A DNA stretch of 64,000 bases from JACCTU01 sp963769665 (lineage in GTDB: Bacteria; Actinomycetota; Thermoleophilia; Gaiellales; Gaiellaceae): positions 1,798,001-1,862,000 of the forward strand of contig CAVYMQ010000003.1 of the NCBI GenBank assembly GCA_963769665.1. The letters are read 5' to 3'. Shown in pieces: positions 10,419-23,977 of this stretch (position 1 is the stretch's first letter; the number at the start of each line of letters is the position of its first letter). Under the pieces are notes generated by a model. It saw only the letters and a program-made list of their open reading frames with translations, had not been told where the DNA came from and did not search any database. A program made the translations under genes and the position numbers.

Positions 10419-11393
10419 GTGCTGACCTACATCATCCGCCGCCTGCTCTACAGCGTCGTCGTGCTGCTCGTGGCGAGCTTCCTGATCTTCACGTTCGTGA
10501 CGATCTCGGGCGACCCCCTGTCGTTCCTGAAGATGTCCCCGGGCGTCGACCCCGCGACGATCGCGAACATCGAGGCGCGCAAGCACCTGAACGATCCGAT
10601 CGTCGTCCAGTACGTCTACTGGCTCCAGGACGCCTTCACCAACCAGTTCGGCACGACGATCGTCGGCGAGCGGAAGATCATGCCGGACATCCAGCGCGTC
10701 GTAGGCCACACGCTCCAGCTCGTGATCATGGCCGAGGTGCTGGCGATCCTGATCGCGATCGCGATCGGCGTCTACTCCGCGCTCAGGCAATACAGCGCGT
10801 TCGACTACACGGCGACGACCTTCAGCTTCCTCGGGTTGGCGACCCCGGTCTTCTGGCTCGCCTTGATGCTCCAGATCCTGTTCGTCAACATCTACCTCTG
10901 GTTCGACATCCGCATCTTCTACACGGCGAACCTGAGCGGGGTGGACCCCGGCAACGGCATTTACTTCCTGCTCGACCGCGTGCAGCATCTCGCGCTGCCG
11001 GTGATCGTCCTCTGCGTGGCGAGCATCGCCACCTACTCGCGCTACATGCGCGGAGCGATGCTCGAGGTGATCAACTCGGACTACGTGCGCACGGCGCGCG
11101 CCAAGGGATTGAAGGAGCGCTCGGTGATCATGAGGCACGCGTTCCGGAACGCGCTCATTCCACTCACCACCGTGATCGCGCTGAACTTCGGCGCGCTGAT
11201 CGGCGGCGTGGTCGTCACAGAGACCGTCTTCGGTCTCGACGGCATGGGGCTCTACTTCATCAACGCGCTGAACTCCGGCGATCCGTACCCGGTCATGGCC
11301 TGGCTCGTGATCGTGTCGGGGGCGATCATCGTGTTCAACCTGCTCGCCGACATCACCTACGGCCTCCTGGACCCGCGGGTGCGGCATGACTGA
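10419..11393 (+). CDS. Peptide ABC transporter permease (DppB/OppB type)
   Basis: This 324-residue inner-membrane permease begins MLTYIIRRLLYSVVVLLVAS, the typical DppB N-terminus. It has about six membrane segments and an EAA loop with TARAKGLKERSVIMRHAFRN. I chose the GTG at 10419, which follows GGAGGAGG at 10402-10409. The open frame extends upstream to 10338, but that part includes the terminator-like hairpin and resembles no permease. A TAGACT box at 10384-10389 could give an extra promoter. Its partner permease overlaps its end by eight bases. Confidence 0.93.
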   Translation: MLTYIIRRLLYSVVVLLVASFLIFTFVTISGDPLSFLKMSPGVDPATIANIEARKHLNDPIVVQYVYWLQDAFTNQFGTTIVGERKIMPDIQRVVGHTLQLVIMAEVLAILIAIAIGVYSALRQYSAFDYTATTFSFLGLATPVFWLALMLQILFVNIYLWFDIRIFYTANLSGVDPGNGIYFLLDRVQHLALPVIVLCVASIATYSRYMRGAMLEVINSDYVRTARAKGLKERSVIMRHAFRNALIPLTTVIALNFGALIGGVVVTETVFGLDGMGLYFINALNSGDPYPVMAWLVIVSGAIIVFNLLADITYGLLDPRVRHD

Positions 11394-12372
11394 TCTGATC
11401 CGCACGACGGAGGGCACGAAGCAGCTCGACCACGAGGGCCCCGGCGGCGACGAGCTCCCGGAGCCGATCCACGAGGAGGCGCTCGCGCACGAGTCGGGCG
11501 TCGCCGTCAAGCCGCGCAGCCAGTGGTACTACGTGCGGACGAGGTTCTTCCGGCACCGTCTCGCAGTCGTGAGCCTCCTGGCGCTGGTCTTCTTCGCGCT
11601 GCTCGCGATCTTCGCGGAGCGAGTGTCGCCCTACGCCTACGACGAGCTCGACCTGTTCAACATCGCGCAGGCGCCGACCAGTGAGGGGAATCACTACTTC
11701 GGCACCGACCTGCTCGGGCGCGACTACCTGAGCCGCGTGATCTACGGCCTGCGAACGTCGCTCTGGGTTGCGATCCTCGTGGCCGGCCTGACGACGTTCA
11801 TCGGCACGGCGATCGGCTCGATCGCCGGCTACTACGGCGGAACGGTCGACAACCTGCTCATGCGGTTCACCGACCTGATCCTGACGCTCCCGCTGCTCGC
11901 CGTCCTGTTGACCGCGTCCGTGTTCCTCGGCAACGGCGACCCGGTCCGGGTCGGGATCATCCTGGCGCTGCTCATCTGGACGGGGCTCGCGCGAATCGTG
12001 CGCGGAGTGTTCCTCTCGCTGCGAGAGAAGGAGTTTGTCGAGGCGGCAAAGGCCGCGGGCGCCGGGGACGCGCGCATCATCGTCCGGCACCTGCTGCCGA
12101 ACGCGGTGGGACCGATCATCGTCGCGATGACGTTGATCATCGCGGCGGCCATTCTCATCGAGGCGGCCCTCTCGTTCCTCGGCTTCGGCATTCAGCCGCC
12201 GACGCCGGCGCTCGGGAAGCTGATCGCGGACGGTCAGACGCAGGGCTTCGAAGCTTGGTGGCTCGTCACCTTCCCGGGGCTCGTGATCGTGCTGATCGCG
12301 CTCGCGGTCAACTTCGTCGGCGACGGTCTCCGCGACGCGCTGGACCCGACGCAGCGGAGGCTCCGTGCCTGA
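11386..12372 (+). CDS. Peptide ABC transporter permease (DppC/OppC type)
   Basis: This 328-residue second permease has an N-terminal cytoplasmic extension of about 50 residues, then a first membrane segment. FGTDLLGRDYLSRVIYGLR follows, a signature of the DppC branch. The EAA loop reads EAAKAAGAGDARIIVRHLLP. The ATG lies eight bases inside dppB, and the 3' end overlaps the ATPase gene. With the neighbouring permease it forms the heterodimeric membrane channel. Confidence 0.94.
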   Translation: MTDLIRTTEGTKQLDHEGPGGDELPEPIHEEALAHESGVAVKPRSQWYYVRTRFFRHRLAVVSLLALVFFALLAIFAERVSPYAYDELDLFNIAQAPTSEGNHYFGTDLLGRDYLSRVIYGLRTSLWVAILVAGLTTFIGTAIGSIAGYYGGTVDNLLMRFTDLILTLPLLAVLLTASVFLGNGDPVRVGIILALLIWTGLARIVRGVFLSLREKEFVEAAKAAGAGDARIIVRHLLPNAVGPIIVAMTLIIAAAILIEAALSFLGFGIQPPTPALGKLIADGQTQGFEAWWLVTFPGLVIVLIALAVNFVGDGLRDALDPTQRRLRA

Positions 12373-13392
12373 GCCGGTTCTCTCGATTCGCGACATGACG
12401 GTCGAGTTCGGAACCGAGGACGGAGTCGTCAAGGCGGTTACCGGGGTGAACTACGACCTCTTCCCCGGCGAGATCCTGGGGGTGATCGGCGAGTCCGGCG
12501 CGGGCAAGAGCGTGTCGGTGATGACGATGCTCGACCTGATCCCGAAGCCGCCCGGCCGCGTCGTCTCCGGCGAGGCGATCTTCAAGGGCCGCGATCTATT
12601 GACGATGTCCAAGAGCGAGCTCCGAGACGTGCGCGGCGGCGACATCGCGATGATCTTCCAGGACCCGATGACCTCGCTGAACCCGGTGCTGAAGGTCGGC
12701 ACTCAGATCGCCGAGGCCGTGCTCGCGCACAACTCGAAAGCGAGCGACGACGACGCGCGGAAGCGTGCGATCGAGCTCCTGGAGCTCGTCGGCGTTCCGA
12801 ACGCCGCGCAGCGCTACGACCAGTACCCGCACGAGTTCTCGGGCGGCATGCGCCAGCGCGGGATGATCGCCATGGCGATCGCGAATGAACCCTCGGTCCT
12901 GATCGCCGACGAGCCCACCACCGCGCTCGACGTGACGATCCAGGCGCAGATCGTCGAGGTGCTGAAGACCGCCCAGCGCGAGACCCACGCCGCGACGATC
13001 CTGATCACCCACGACCTCGGGCTGATTGCCGAGCTCGCGGACCGCGTCGTCGTGATGTACGCCGGCCGCGTCGTCGAGCTCTCGGACGTCTTCACGATCT
13101 TCAACTCGCCTCGACATCCCTACACGATCGGCCTGATGAACAGCCTGGCGCGCGTCGACATCGACAAGGAGGCTCTGCTGCCGATCCCCGGACAGCCGCC
13201 GAGCATGATCTCCCCGCCGCCGGGTTGCGCGTTCCATCCGCGTTGCCTGCACTCGCGCGGGCGCGCGCGCTGCAGGACGGAGATTCCGCCGCTGCGCCCG
13301 TTCGGCGAGGGCGGTGACCACGTGTCCGCGTGTCACTTCGCCGAGGAGCTCGCCGAGGCAGAAGTCGTCGGCATCGGAGCGGAGACGCCGGC

Positions 13393-13396
<4 letters not shown>
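12365..13396 (+). CDS. Peptide ABC transporter ATPase (DppD/OppD type)
   Basis: This 343-residue ATPase has Walker A GESGAGKS at residues 42-49, signature FSGGMRQR, Walker B VLIADEP and the switch region ILITHDL. The C-terminal oligopeptide-transporter extension includes PPPGCAFHPRC. In this subfamily such a Cys-rich tail is linked to a cluster-binding site. The GTG start overlaps the dppC-type gene by eight bases. It energises import with the next gene. Confidence 0.95.
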
Positions 13397-14466
<1,070 letters not shown>

Positions 14467-14496
14467 CTCTCCCCGCCGGACGGCGTCTTACGAAAC

Positions 14497-14952
14497 GTGA
14501 CCCAAGCTTCCCGATCCGTGTCCTGTGACCGCGTGCGCGCCCAGATCGCGCTCGAGGTCGACCGCGAGTTCTCCCAGCTCGAGCGAGCGCGGAGGGCCGC
14601 GCACGTCGCCCAGTGCGCCGAGTGCCGCGAGTTCGGGATCGAGGTCCGCGAGTTCACGCGCCTGCTGCGAGAGGCTCCTCCGGAGCTCCTGACGCGGCAG
14701 ATCAGCGTCCGGCGGCCTCACACGGCTGCCCGCTCGGTGCGCCTCTCGACGGTCGCCGCGGCGGCGATGGTCTTCGCGCTGGTCGGCTTGACTTCACAGG
14801 TCGCGAGCCAGTTCGCGAGGTCCGACCTCTCCGCCGCCCGCAGCGGGCCCACGGTCTATCCGAAGACCAGCGACCTGGAGTCGGAGATCGAGGTCATCGA
14901 GGCGCTCGCGGCCAGCCCGCGGCTGATGGCCGACAACGCCAACCTGCGCTGA
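14497..14952 (+). CDS. Anti-sigma-factor-like protein with zinc finger (orphan)
   Basis: This 151-residue protein has an N-terminal zinc-finger pattern typical of ZAS anti-sigma factors: H36-x3-C40-x2-C43, with Cys10 as the likely fourth ligand. A membrane segment lies near residues 80-101, followed by a short extracytoplasmic tail. Such proteins hold an ECF sigma factor at the membrane until stress. No sigma factor gene is next to it or anywhere in this window. The start is a GTG without a clear ribosome site. It sits between the peptide importer and atpD. Confidence 0.72.
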   Translation: MTQASRSVSCDRVRAQIALEVDREFSQLERARRAAHVAQCAECREFGIEVREFTRLLREAPPELLTRQISVRRPHTAARSVRLSTVAAAAMVFALVGLTSQVASQFARSDLSAARSGPTVYPKTSDLESEIEVIEALAASPRLMADNANLR

Positions 14953-14969
14953 GCCTGCGACACCGTCGA

Positions 14970-14975
14970 TAGACT
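14970..14975 (+). promoter_or_regulatory. -10 box upstream of atpD
   Basis: TAGACT lies about 55 bases before the atpD ATG. It would give this separated atpDC pair its own transcript with a leader carrying AGGAGG. No good -35 is visible. Confidence 0.4.
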
Positions 14976-15029
14976 TGCGTCCGCCGGGTACGCCGTTGCG
15001 GCCCGAGACCACGTCTTCGTAGGAGGCAC

Positions 15030-16487
15030 ATGCCCGACCAGAAAAACGGCCGCAACGTCGGCAAGATCGTCGAGATCAAGGGCGTCGTGATCGACGCGGT
15101 CTTCCCCGACACCCTGCCCTCGATCAACAACGCCGTCTCGATCGAGATGCCGGACGGCGGGACCCTGATCTCGGAGGTGCAGCAGCACCTCGGCGACGAC
15201 CGAGTTCGCGTCGTGGCCATGGACTCGACCGACGGCCTCGCCCGAGGCCTCGACGTCGTCGACACGGGTGCTCCGATCAGCGTGCCGGTGGGCGAGCCGA
15301 CCCTCGGACGGCTCTGGAACGTGATCGGCGATCCGGTCGACAACGGCGACGCTCTCCCGGACGGCAGCGAGCGCTGGGCGATCCACCGCGATCCGCCGGA
15401 GTTCCGCGAGCTGTCGCCGACCATGGAGATCTTCGAGACGGGCATGAAGGTCATCGACCTCGTCGCCCCGTTCGTGCGCGGCGGCAAGATCGGCCTCTTC
15501 GGCGGCGCCGGCCTCGGGAAGACGGTGCTGATCCAGGAGCTGATCCACAACGTCGCGATGCAGCACGGCGGCGTGTCGGTCTTCGCCGGCGTCGGCGAGC
15601 GCACGCGTGAGGGCAACGACCTCTGGCGCGAGATGACCGAGACGGGCGTGATCGACAAGGTCGCTCTGGTCTACGGCCAGATGAACGAGCCGCCGGGCGC
15701 GCGCCTGCGCGTCGGCCTCTCCGCGCTCACGATGGCGGAGTACTTCCGCGACGAGGGGCAGGACGTGCTCCTCTTCATCGACAACATCTTCCGCTTCGTG
15801 CAGGCGGGCTCCGAGGTGTCGGCGCTGCTCGGCCGCATGCCGAGCGCCGTCGGCTACCAGCCGACGCTCGCAACCGAGATGGGGCAGCTGCAGGAGCGCA
15901 TCACGTCGACGCGTACCGGCTCCGTCACGTCGGTGCAGGCGATCTACGTTCCTGCGGACGACCTGACCGACCCCGCGCCCGCGAACACGTTCGCGCATCT
16001 CGACGCGTTCATCGTGCTCTCGCGGCCGATCTCGGAGAAGGGGATCTACCCGGCGATCGACCCGCTCGACTCGTCGTCGCGCGCGCTCGACCGCACCGTC
16101 GTCGGCGACGAGCACTACGACACCGCGACGCGCGTGCAGGAGATCCTCCAGCGCTACAAGGACCTGCAGGACATCATCGCGATCCTCGGCATGGACGAGC
16201 TCTCCGACGAGGACAAGCTCGTCGTCCAGCGCGCACGGAAGGTCGAGCGGTTCCTCTCGCAGCCGATGAACGTTGCGGAAGCCTTCACGGGCCAGCCGGG
16301 CGTGTACGTCCGCGTCGAGGACACGATCAAGGGCTTCCAGGAGATCATCGACGGGCAGCACGACGACCTCCCGGAGCAGGCCTTCTACATGGTCGGCACG
16401 ATCGACGAGGCGATGATGAAGGCGCGCGGCGAGGACCCGGTCGCAGCCCGGCGGGCTGCGCGCGAGACGGCCGGCGCGGCGGCGTAG
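15030..16487 (+). CDS. atpD: ATP synthase F1 subunit beta
   Basis: This 485-residue protein is the catalytic F1 subunit. Walker A GGAGLGKT lies at residues 158-165. The conserved catalytic regions VFAGVGERTREGNDLW and ALLGRMPSAVGYQPTLATEM are present. AGGAGG at 15021-15026 precedes the ATG. The gene is intact and normal in length, but separated from atpG by 11.9 kb of unrelated genes, unlike the standard atp operon. atpC follows three bases later. Confidence 0.98.
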   Translation: MPDQKNGRNVGKIVEIKGVVIDAVFPDTLPSINNAVSIEMPDGGTLISEVQQHLGDDRVRVVAMDSTDGLARGLDVVDTGAPISVPVGEPTLGRLWNVIGDPVDNGDALPDGSERWAIHRDPPEFRELSPTMEIFETGMKVIDLVAPFVRGGKIGLFGGAGLGKTVLIQELIHNVAMQHGGVSVFAGVGERTREGNDLWREMTETGVIDKVALVYGQMNEPPGARLRVGLSALTMAEYFRDEGQDVLLFIDNIFRFVQAGSEVSALLGRMPSAVGYQPTLATEMGQLQERITSTRTGSVTSVQAIYVPADDLTDPAPANTFAHLDAFIVLSRPISEKGIYPAIDPLDSSSRALDRTVVGDEHYDTATRVQEILQRYKDLQDIIAILGMDELSDEDKLVVQRARKVERFLSQPMNVAEAFTGQPGVYVRVEDTIKGFQEIIDGQHDDLPEQAFYMVGTIDEAMMKARGEDPVAARRAARETAGAAA

Positions 16488-16490
16488 GTC

Positions 16491-16946
16491 GTGTCGGCAC
16501 GGCCACGCTTCGACGTGTCGCTCGTCACGCCCGACGGCACGGTGTTCGAGGGCGACGCGGAGATGTTGATCGTCCCGGGGGCGGCGGGCGAGATCGGCGT
16601 GCTCGCACGGCACGCGCCGCTCGTCGCGACCCTGAAGGCGGGCGCGACCCGCGTCCATCTCGGCGCCGGGCAGGTCGAGGAGTACGCAACCGGGCCGGGC
16701 TTCTTCACCGTGCAGCTCGACCGCGCGATCGCGCTCGTCGACCACGCCGTCAAGGCGACCGAGATCGACCGCGAGGCGGCCGAGCGGATGCTCGAGGAGT
16801 CGAAGGCCGAGCTCGAGCGGATCGAGCAGGGCGAGTCGACCGCCGACCGCTGGGTCATCGAGCAGCGGATCATCCACGCGCAGACGCAGCTCGAGGTCGC
16901 GACGGGCGCCTCGGACATCCGCGAAGCCCGCGTCAAGGTCGCCTAG
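16491..16946 (+). CDS. atpC: ATP synthase F1 subunit epsilon
   Basis: This 151-residue subunit has the N-terminal beta-sandwich, including VTPDGTVFEGDAEMLIVPG and the GEIGVLARHAPLVATLKAG block. It also has a C-terminal helical hairpin, rich in Glu and Arg, that in this family can inhibit ATP hydrolysis. The length is slightly above the usual 130-140. The GTG start is three bases after the atpD stop, so the pair is co-transcribed. Confidence 0.95.
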   Translation: MSARPRFDVSLVTPDGTVFEGDAEMLIVPGAAGEIGVLARHAPLVATLKAGATRVHLGAGQVEEYATGPGFFTVQLDRAIALVDHAVKATEIDREAAERMLEESKAELERIEQGESTADRWVIEQRIIHAQTQLEVATGASDIREARVKVA

Positions 16947-16978
16947 CCCTGCTGCTACGCTTTTGCTCCCTGGAAAGC

Positions 16979-17007
16979 TTTGAAGGCAGCTTGGCGACCA
17001 GGATAAA
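16979..17007 (+). promoter_or_regulatory. Candidate metH promoter
   Basis: TTTGAA at 16979-16984 and GATAAA at 17002-17007 are separated by 17 bases. Transcription would begin near 17014, leaving a leader of about 50 bases made up mostly of the hairpin at 17016-17049. Confidence 0.45.
16988..16999 (+). repeat. 12-bp direct repeat, copy 2 (downstream of atpC)
   Basis: AGCTTGGCGACC is identical to 3188-3199 and lies within the spacer of the candidate metH promoter. It is either a shared regulatory element or a rearrangement scar of the split atp locus. Chance is also possible. Confidence 0.35.
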
Positions 17008-17015
17008 AAACGCCT

Positions 17016-17049
17016 AAAGAGCCGGAGCCCCACGCTCCCGATCCTCTTT
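17016..17049 (+). promoter_or_regulatory. Stem-loop in the metH leader
   Basis: AAAGAG (17016-17021) pairs with CTCTTT (17044-17049), and GGAGC (17024-17028) with GCTCC (17034-17038) around a CCCAC loop. The structure ends just before the start region of metH. No T-run follows, so it does not look like a terminator. It matches no riboswitch class that I recognise. Confidence 0.45.
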
Positions 17050-17065
17050 CGGCATGGGAGCCCGT

Positions 17066-20674
<3,609 letters not shown>

Positions 20675-20681
20675 TCCGAGG

Positions 20682-20708
20682 GACGCCTTCGCGGCGTCTT
20701 CCTTTTTT
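20682..20708 (+). terminator. Rho-independent terminator after metH
   Basis: GACGCC (20682-20687) pairs with GGCGTC (20693-20698) around a TTCGC loop, followed by TTCCTTTTTT. It is the only hairpin in the window with a strong T-run. The ATG of the next gene begins only three bases after it. Confidence 0.85.
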
Positions 20709-20711
20709 CGC

Positions 20712-22628
20712 ATGAAGACGACGCTGAAGAGAGGCATCGGCCGCGCGGCCGAGCTCAACGGAAACGGCCACGCCGTGTACCCGCCGGCGATCGGCTCGCC
20801 GATGCGTCGCTACCGGCAGCCCGAGCCCGACCGACGGAGCCTCACGGGCGTCTTCGGCCGGATCTTCCTCTGGCTCGTGATCGGCGCGCTGATGCTCGCG
20901 GCCGGGATCGCGGGCGGGACCTATCTCTACGTCGAGCAGGACATCGCAAGCAGCCTGGGTCCGCGCTCGGCGGACGTCAGGGCGGCGCAGGAGACACTCG
21001 ACGTCGTGATTCCAGGCGAGCCGACGACGGCGCTCGTGCTCGGCTACGACAAGCGAGCCGGGGTGGAGGCCGGGGAGACAGGGCACTCGGACACGCTGAT
21101 GCTCGTCCGCGCCGACCCCGGGTTGGAGACCGTGACCATGCTCTCGTTCCCGCGCGACCTGCTCGTCGACATCCAGGGCTGCCCGAACGGCACGTTCGTC
21201 TCGAGGATCAACAACGCGTACGGAGAGTGCGGCTCGTCGGCGGCGATCGAGACGGTGCGGCACCTGACCGGTGTGCCGATCAACTTCCTGGTGACCGTGA
21301 ACTTTCGCGGCTTCAAGCAGGTCGTCAGCCGGATGGGCGGCGTGTGGATCGACGTCGACCGGCGCTACTTCAACGACAACACGAGCGGCGGCGAACGGTA
21401 CGCGGTGATCGATCTGCAGCCGGGCTACCAGAAGCTGAACGGCTCGGACGCGCTGGAGTACGTGCGCTACCGCCACCTCGACTCCGACTTCTTCCGGATC
21501 GCGCGGCAGCAGCAGTTCCTGCGCGGCGTCAAGCAGCGCGCGACCGACTTCCCGCTCCTCGACTTGCCCAAGCTCGTCAAGACGGTGACCTCGAACGTCG
21601 AGGTCGGGAAGGGCGACGGAACGCGCTTCGATGCACGGACGCTGCTCGACTACGCTGCGCTCGTCTACGGGCTGCCGCCGCGCCACGTGATCCAGACGAA
21701 GATCGACCTGAGCTGCTACCAGGGCCTGAACGAGGTCACCGTGCCCGAGTCGTGCATCCAAGCTGCCGTGAACGACTTCATCCAGCCCGACGTCGACGCG
21801 CCGCTCAAGGCGACGGACGTGGCGCTCAACCGTCGCCGGGCCGAGAGCGCGCCTGCGCCGTCGCAGACGACGGTCACCGTGCTCAACGGCAACGGGCAGG
21901 TGGGCTCCGCGACGTCCGCAGCGGCGCAGCTCGGCGCCCGCGGCTACAAGATCGTGACGAGCGGGGACGGGAACGCACCGAGCTGGGAGTACTTCCGAAC
22001 CGAGGTCTACTTCCAGGGCGGCACGGACGCGCGCGCCGCGGCGAACAAGCTCTCGAAACTCTTCGGCGACGCGCGCATGTCTCCGATCCCGGCCGAGATC
22101 GCCCCGCTCTCGAACGGTGCGGCAGTGACCGTGATCGTCGGGCAGACCTACCACGGGACGATCGCGGCGGCGCCGGCCGACAAGACGCCGGAGCGCTCCA
22201 CGCCCGCCGTCCGCATCGACTCCGCTGCGACGCCGTATCTCCGGGACGTTGCGAAGCGTGTCCCGTTCAGGCTGATGGAGCCGACCAGGATCGAGCAGAG
22301 CTCTGCGCTCAGCACGCTCAGCCCGATCCGCGTCTACGGGCTGGGCGGGAGCAACGCCGTGCGGCTGACGTACACGATCGGCGGGATCGACTACTGGGGC
22401 ATCCAGATGACCAACTGGAAGGACGCGCCCGCCCTCAAGGACCCGAACGAGGTGACGAAGATCGGCCGCCGCACCTATCGGCTCTACTACAACGGCTCGC
22501 ACCTGCACATGGTCGTGCTGGACTACGGCGGTGCGACGTACTGGGTCGTGAACTCGCTGCTCGACAAGCTCTCCAACGAGACCATGCTCGCGATCGCCAA
22601 GGGTCTCCGTCCGTTGCCGCCGGGGTAG
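20712..22628 (+). CDS. LytR-CpsA-Psr (LCP) family protein
   Basis: This 638-residue membrane protein has a cytoplasmic N-terminus, one membrane segment at about residues 50-73, then an extracytoplasmic LCP domain (about 105-285). The domain includes HSDTLMLVRADP, SFPRDLLVDI and RYRHLDSDFFRIARQQQFL, with the Arg and Asp residues that bind the polyprenyl pyrophosphate. LCP enzymes attach envelope glycopolymers to the wall. A LytR_C domain (VTVLNGNGQVGSA) lies near residue 390. The last 150 residues form another domain I do not recognise. It begins the cluster with a UDP-sugar dehydrogenase and nucleotidyltransferase. Confidence 0.9.
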   Translation: MKTTLKRGIGRAAELNGNGHAVYPPAIGSPMRRYRQPEPDRRSLTGVFGRIFLWLVIGALMLAAGIAGGTYLYVEQDIASSLGPRSADVRAAQETLDVVIPGEPTTALVLGYDKRAGVEAGETGHSDTLMLVRADPGLETVTMLSFPRDLLVDIQGCPNGTFVSRINNAYGECGSSAAIETVRHLTGVPINFLVTVNFRGFKQVVSRMGGVWIDVDRRYFNDNTSGGERYAVIDLQPGYQKLNGSDALEYVRYRHLDSDFFRIARQQQFLRGVKQRATDFPLLDLPKLVKTVTSNVEVGKGDGTRFDARTLLDYAALVYGLPPRHVIQTKIDLSCYQGLNEVTVPESCIQAAVNDFIQPDVDAPLKATDVALNRRRAESAPAPSQTTVTVLNGNGQVGSATSAAAQLGARGYKIVTSGDGNAPSWEYFRTEVYFQGGTDARAAANKLSKLFGDARMSPIPAEIAPLSNGAAVTVIVGQTYHGTIAAAPADKTPERSTPAVRIDSAATPYLRDVAKRVPFRLMEPTRIEQSSALSTLSPIRVYGLGGSNAVRLTYTIGGIDYWGIQMTNWKDAPALKDPNEVTKIGRRTYRLYYNGSHLHMVVLDYGGATYWVVNSLLDKLSNETMLAIAKGLRPLPPG

Positions 22629-22631
22629 GCT
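22626..22631 (+). promoter_or_regulatory. -10 box of the UDP-sugar dehydrogenase gene, leaderless-type
   Basis: TAGGCT overlaps the stop of the LCP gene and ends eight bases before the GTG at 22640. No ribosome-binding site is present, which suggests a leaderless transcript. Confidence 0.45.
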
Positions 22632-22639
22632 TCGCGCCC

Positions 22640-23977
22640 GTGAGCAGGATCGGCGTCTTCGGCGCAGGCTACGTCGGCCTCGTCACTGCTGCGTGCCTCG
22701 CGGAGCTCGGCAACGACGTGGTCGTCCGCGACGTCGTCCCCGAGAAGGTCGACCGGCTCCAGCGCGGCGAGGTGCCCATCTTCGAGCCGGGCCTCGACGA
22801 GCTGCTCGCGAAGAACGCCGAGCGGCTCACCTTCACCCTCGACGCCGGCGAGACGGTGGACGGGGCCGAGTTCCTGTTCGTCTGCGTCGACACTCCGCCG
22901 GTCGCGTACTCGGGCGACGCCGACCTCTCGCGCGTCTGGACGGTCGTCGACGAGCTCCCGAGCGTCGAGGGCAACCCCGTGCTCGTGCTGAAGAGCACCG
23001 TCCCCGTTGGCACTGGGGAGAAGGTGCGCGCTGCGCTCGACCAGCGCGGGCTCGAGCACGTCGGCTACGCGTCGAACCCGGAGTTCACCGCCGAAGGTCG
23101 CGCGGTGCGCGACTTCATGGAGCCCGACCGGATCGTGATCGGCGCCTTCGACCCGGACGACGGAGATCGGGTTGCGGGCCTCTACTCGTCGCTGGACGCG
23201 CCGATCGTCCGCATGGACGTCAACTCGGCCGAGATGGTCAAGCTCGCCTCGAACGCGTTTCTGATGACGCGCATCAGCTTCATCAACGAGATCGCGAACG
23301 TCTGCGAGGCGACCGGCGCAGACGTCGTGCGAGTCGCAGAAGGCGTCGGGCTCGACAAGCGGCTCGGCCCGCACTTCCTTCGGGCGGGCGTGGGTTGGGG
23401 CGGGTCGTGCTTCCCGAAGGACTCGCTCGCGCTCAAGCAGCTTGCCGCGAACTCCGGCTACCACTTCCAGTTGCTGAACGCCGTGATCGAGGTGAACGAG
23501 CTGCAGAAGCGCCGCGTGATCGGGAAGCTCGAGCGGCATCTCGGGAAGCTTCGCGGCAAGCGCGTCGCGCTGCTCGGGCTCGCGTTCAAGGCAGGCACCG
23601 ACGACACGCGCGAGGCGCCGAGCCTCGTGCTCGCGTCGCGGCTGATCGCCGAGGGTGCGGAGGTCCGCGCCTGGGATCCGGTCGTCGACGGCAAGCGCGT
23701 GATGCCGCAGGCCGAGTTCTGCGCGACCGTCCAGGAGGCGGTGCGCGATGCCGACGCTGCGGTGATCGTCACCGAGTGGGACGAGCTGCGCGACCTTGCG
23801 CGTCCGGAGATTCGCGAATTGATGGCACGGCCGCTGATCGTGGACGGTCGGAACCTGCTTGACCCGGCGCAGGCGCGCGTGGCCGGGTTCGCGTACGAGG
23901 GGATCGGCCGGCCCGTCTCGCCGTCCGACGTGCTGCCGGAAACGCCCGAGCGCGACCGCGAGCCTTCCACCTCGTAG
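22640..23977 (+). CDS. UDP-glucose/GDP-mannose dehydrogenase family protein
   Basis: This 445-residue NAD-dependent enzyme oxidises a nucleotide sugar to its uronic acid. The N-terminal Rossmann motif FGAGYVG is at residues 7-13, SNPEFTAEG near 145-153, and the catalytic Cys257 in GWGGSCFPKD. The C-terminal domain includes GLAFKAGTDDTREAPS. UDP-glucose 6-dehydrogenase is the most likely activity, as the family is named for it. UDP-ManNAc dehydrogenase is possible. The frame is open far upstream, but similarity starts at GTG 22640. The next gene overlaps its stop. Confidence 0.92.
   Translation: MSRIGVFGAGYVGLVTAACLAELGNDVVVRDVVPEKVDRLQRGEVPIFEPGLDELLAKNAERLTFTLDAGETVDGAEFLFVCVDTPPVAYSGDADLSRVWTVVDELPSVEGNPVLVLKSTVPVGTGEKVRAALDQRGLEHVGYASNPEFTAEGRAVRDFMEPDRIVIGAFDPDDGDRVAGLYSSLDAPIVRMDVNSAEMVKLASNAFLMTRISFINEIANVCEATGADVVRVAEGVGLDKRLGPHFLRAGVGWGGSCFPKDSLALKQLAANSGYHFQLLNAVIEVNELQKRRVIGKLERHLGKLRGKRVALLGLAFKAGTDDTREAPSLVLASRLIAEGAEVRAWDPVVDGKRVMPQAEFCATVQEAVRDADAAVIVTEWDELRDLARPEIRELMARPLIVDGRNLLDPAQARVAGFAYEGIGRPVSPSDVLPETPERDREPSTS

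Noticed and set aside
14856..17033. Minus-strand frame of 725 residues over atpD/atpC
   Set aside because: It is antisense to highly conserved atpD and atpC and has low-complexity composition.
16947..17065. Cobalamin or SAM riboswitch upstream of metH
   Set aside because: The gap is 119 bp and much of it is promoter. I see no cobalamin-box or SAM-type core, only the hairpin listed.
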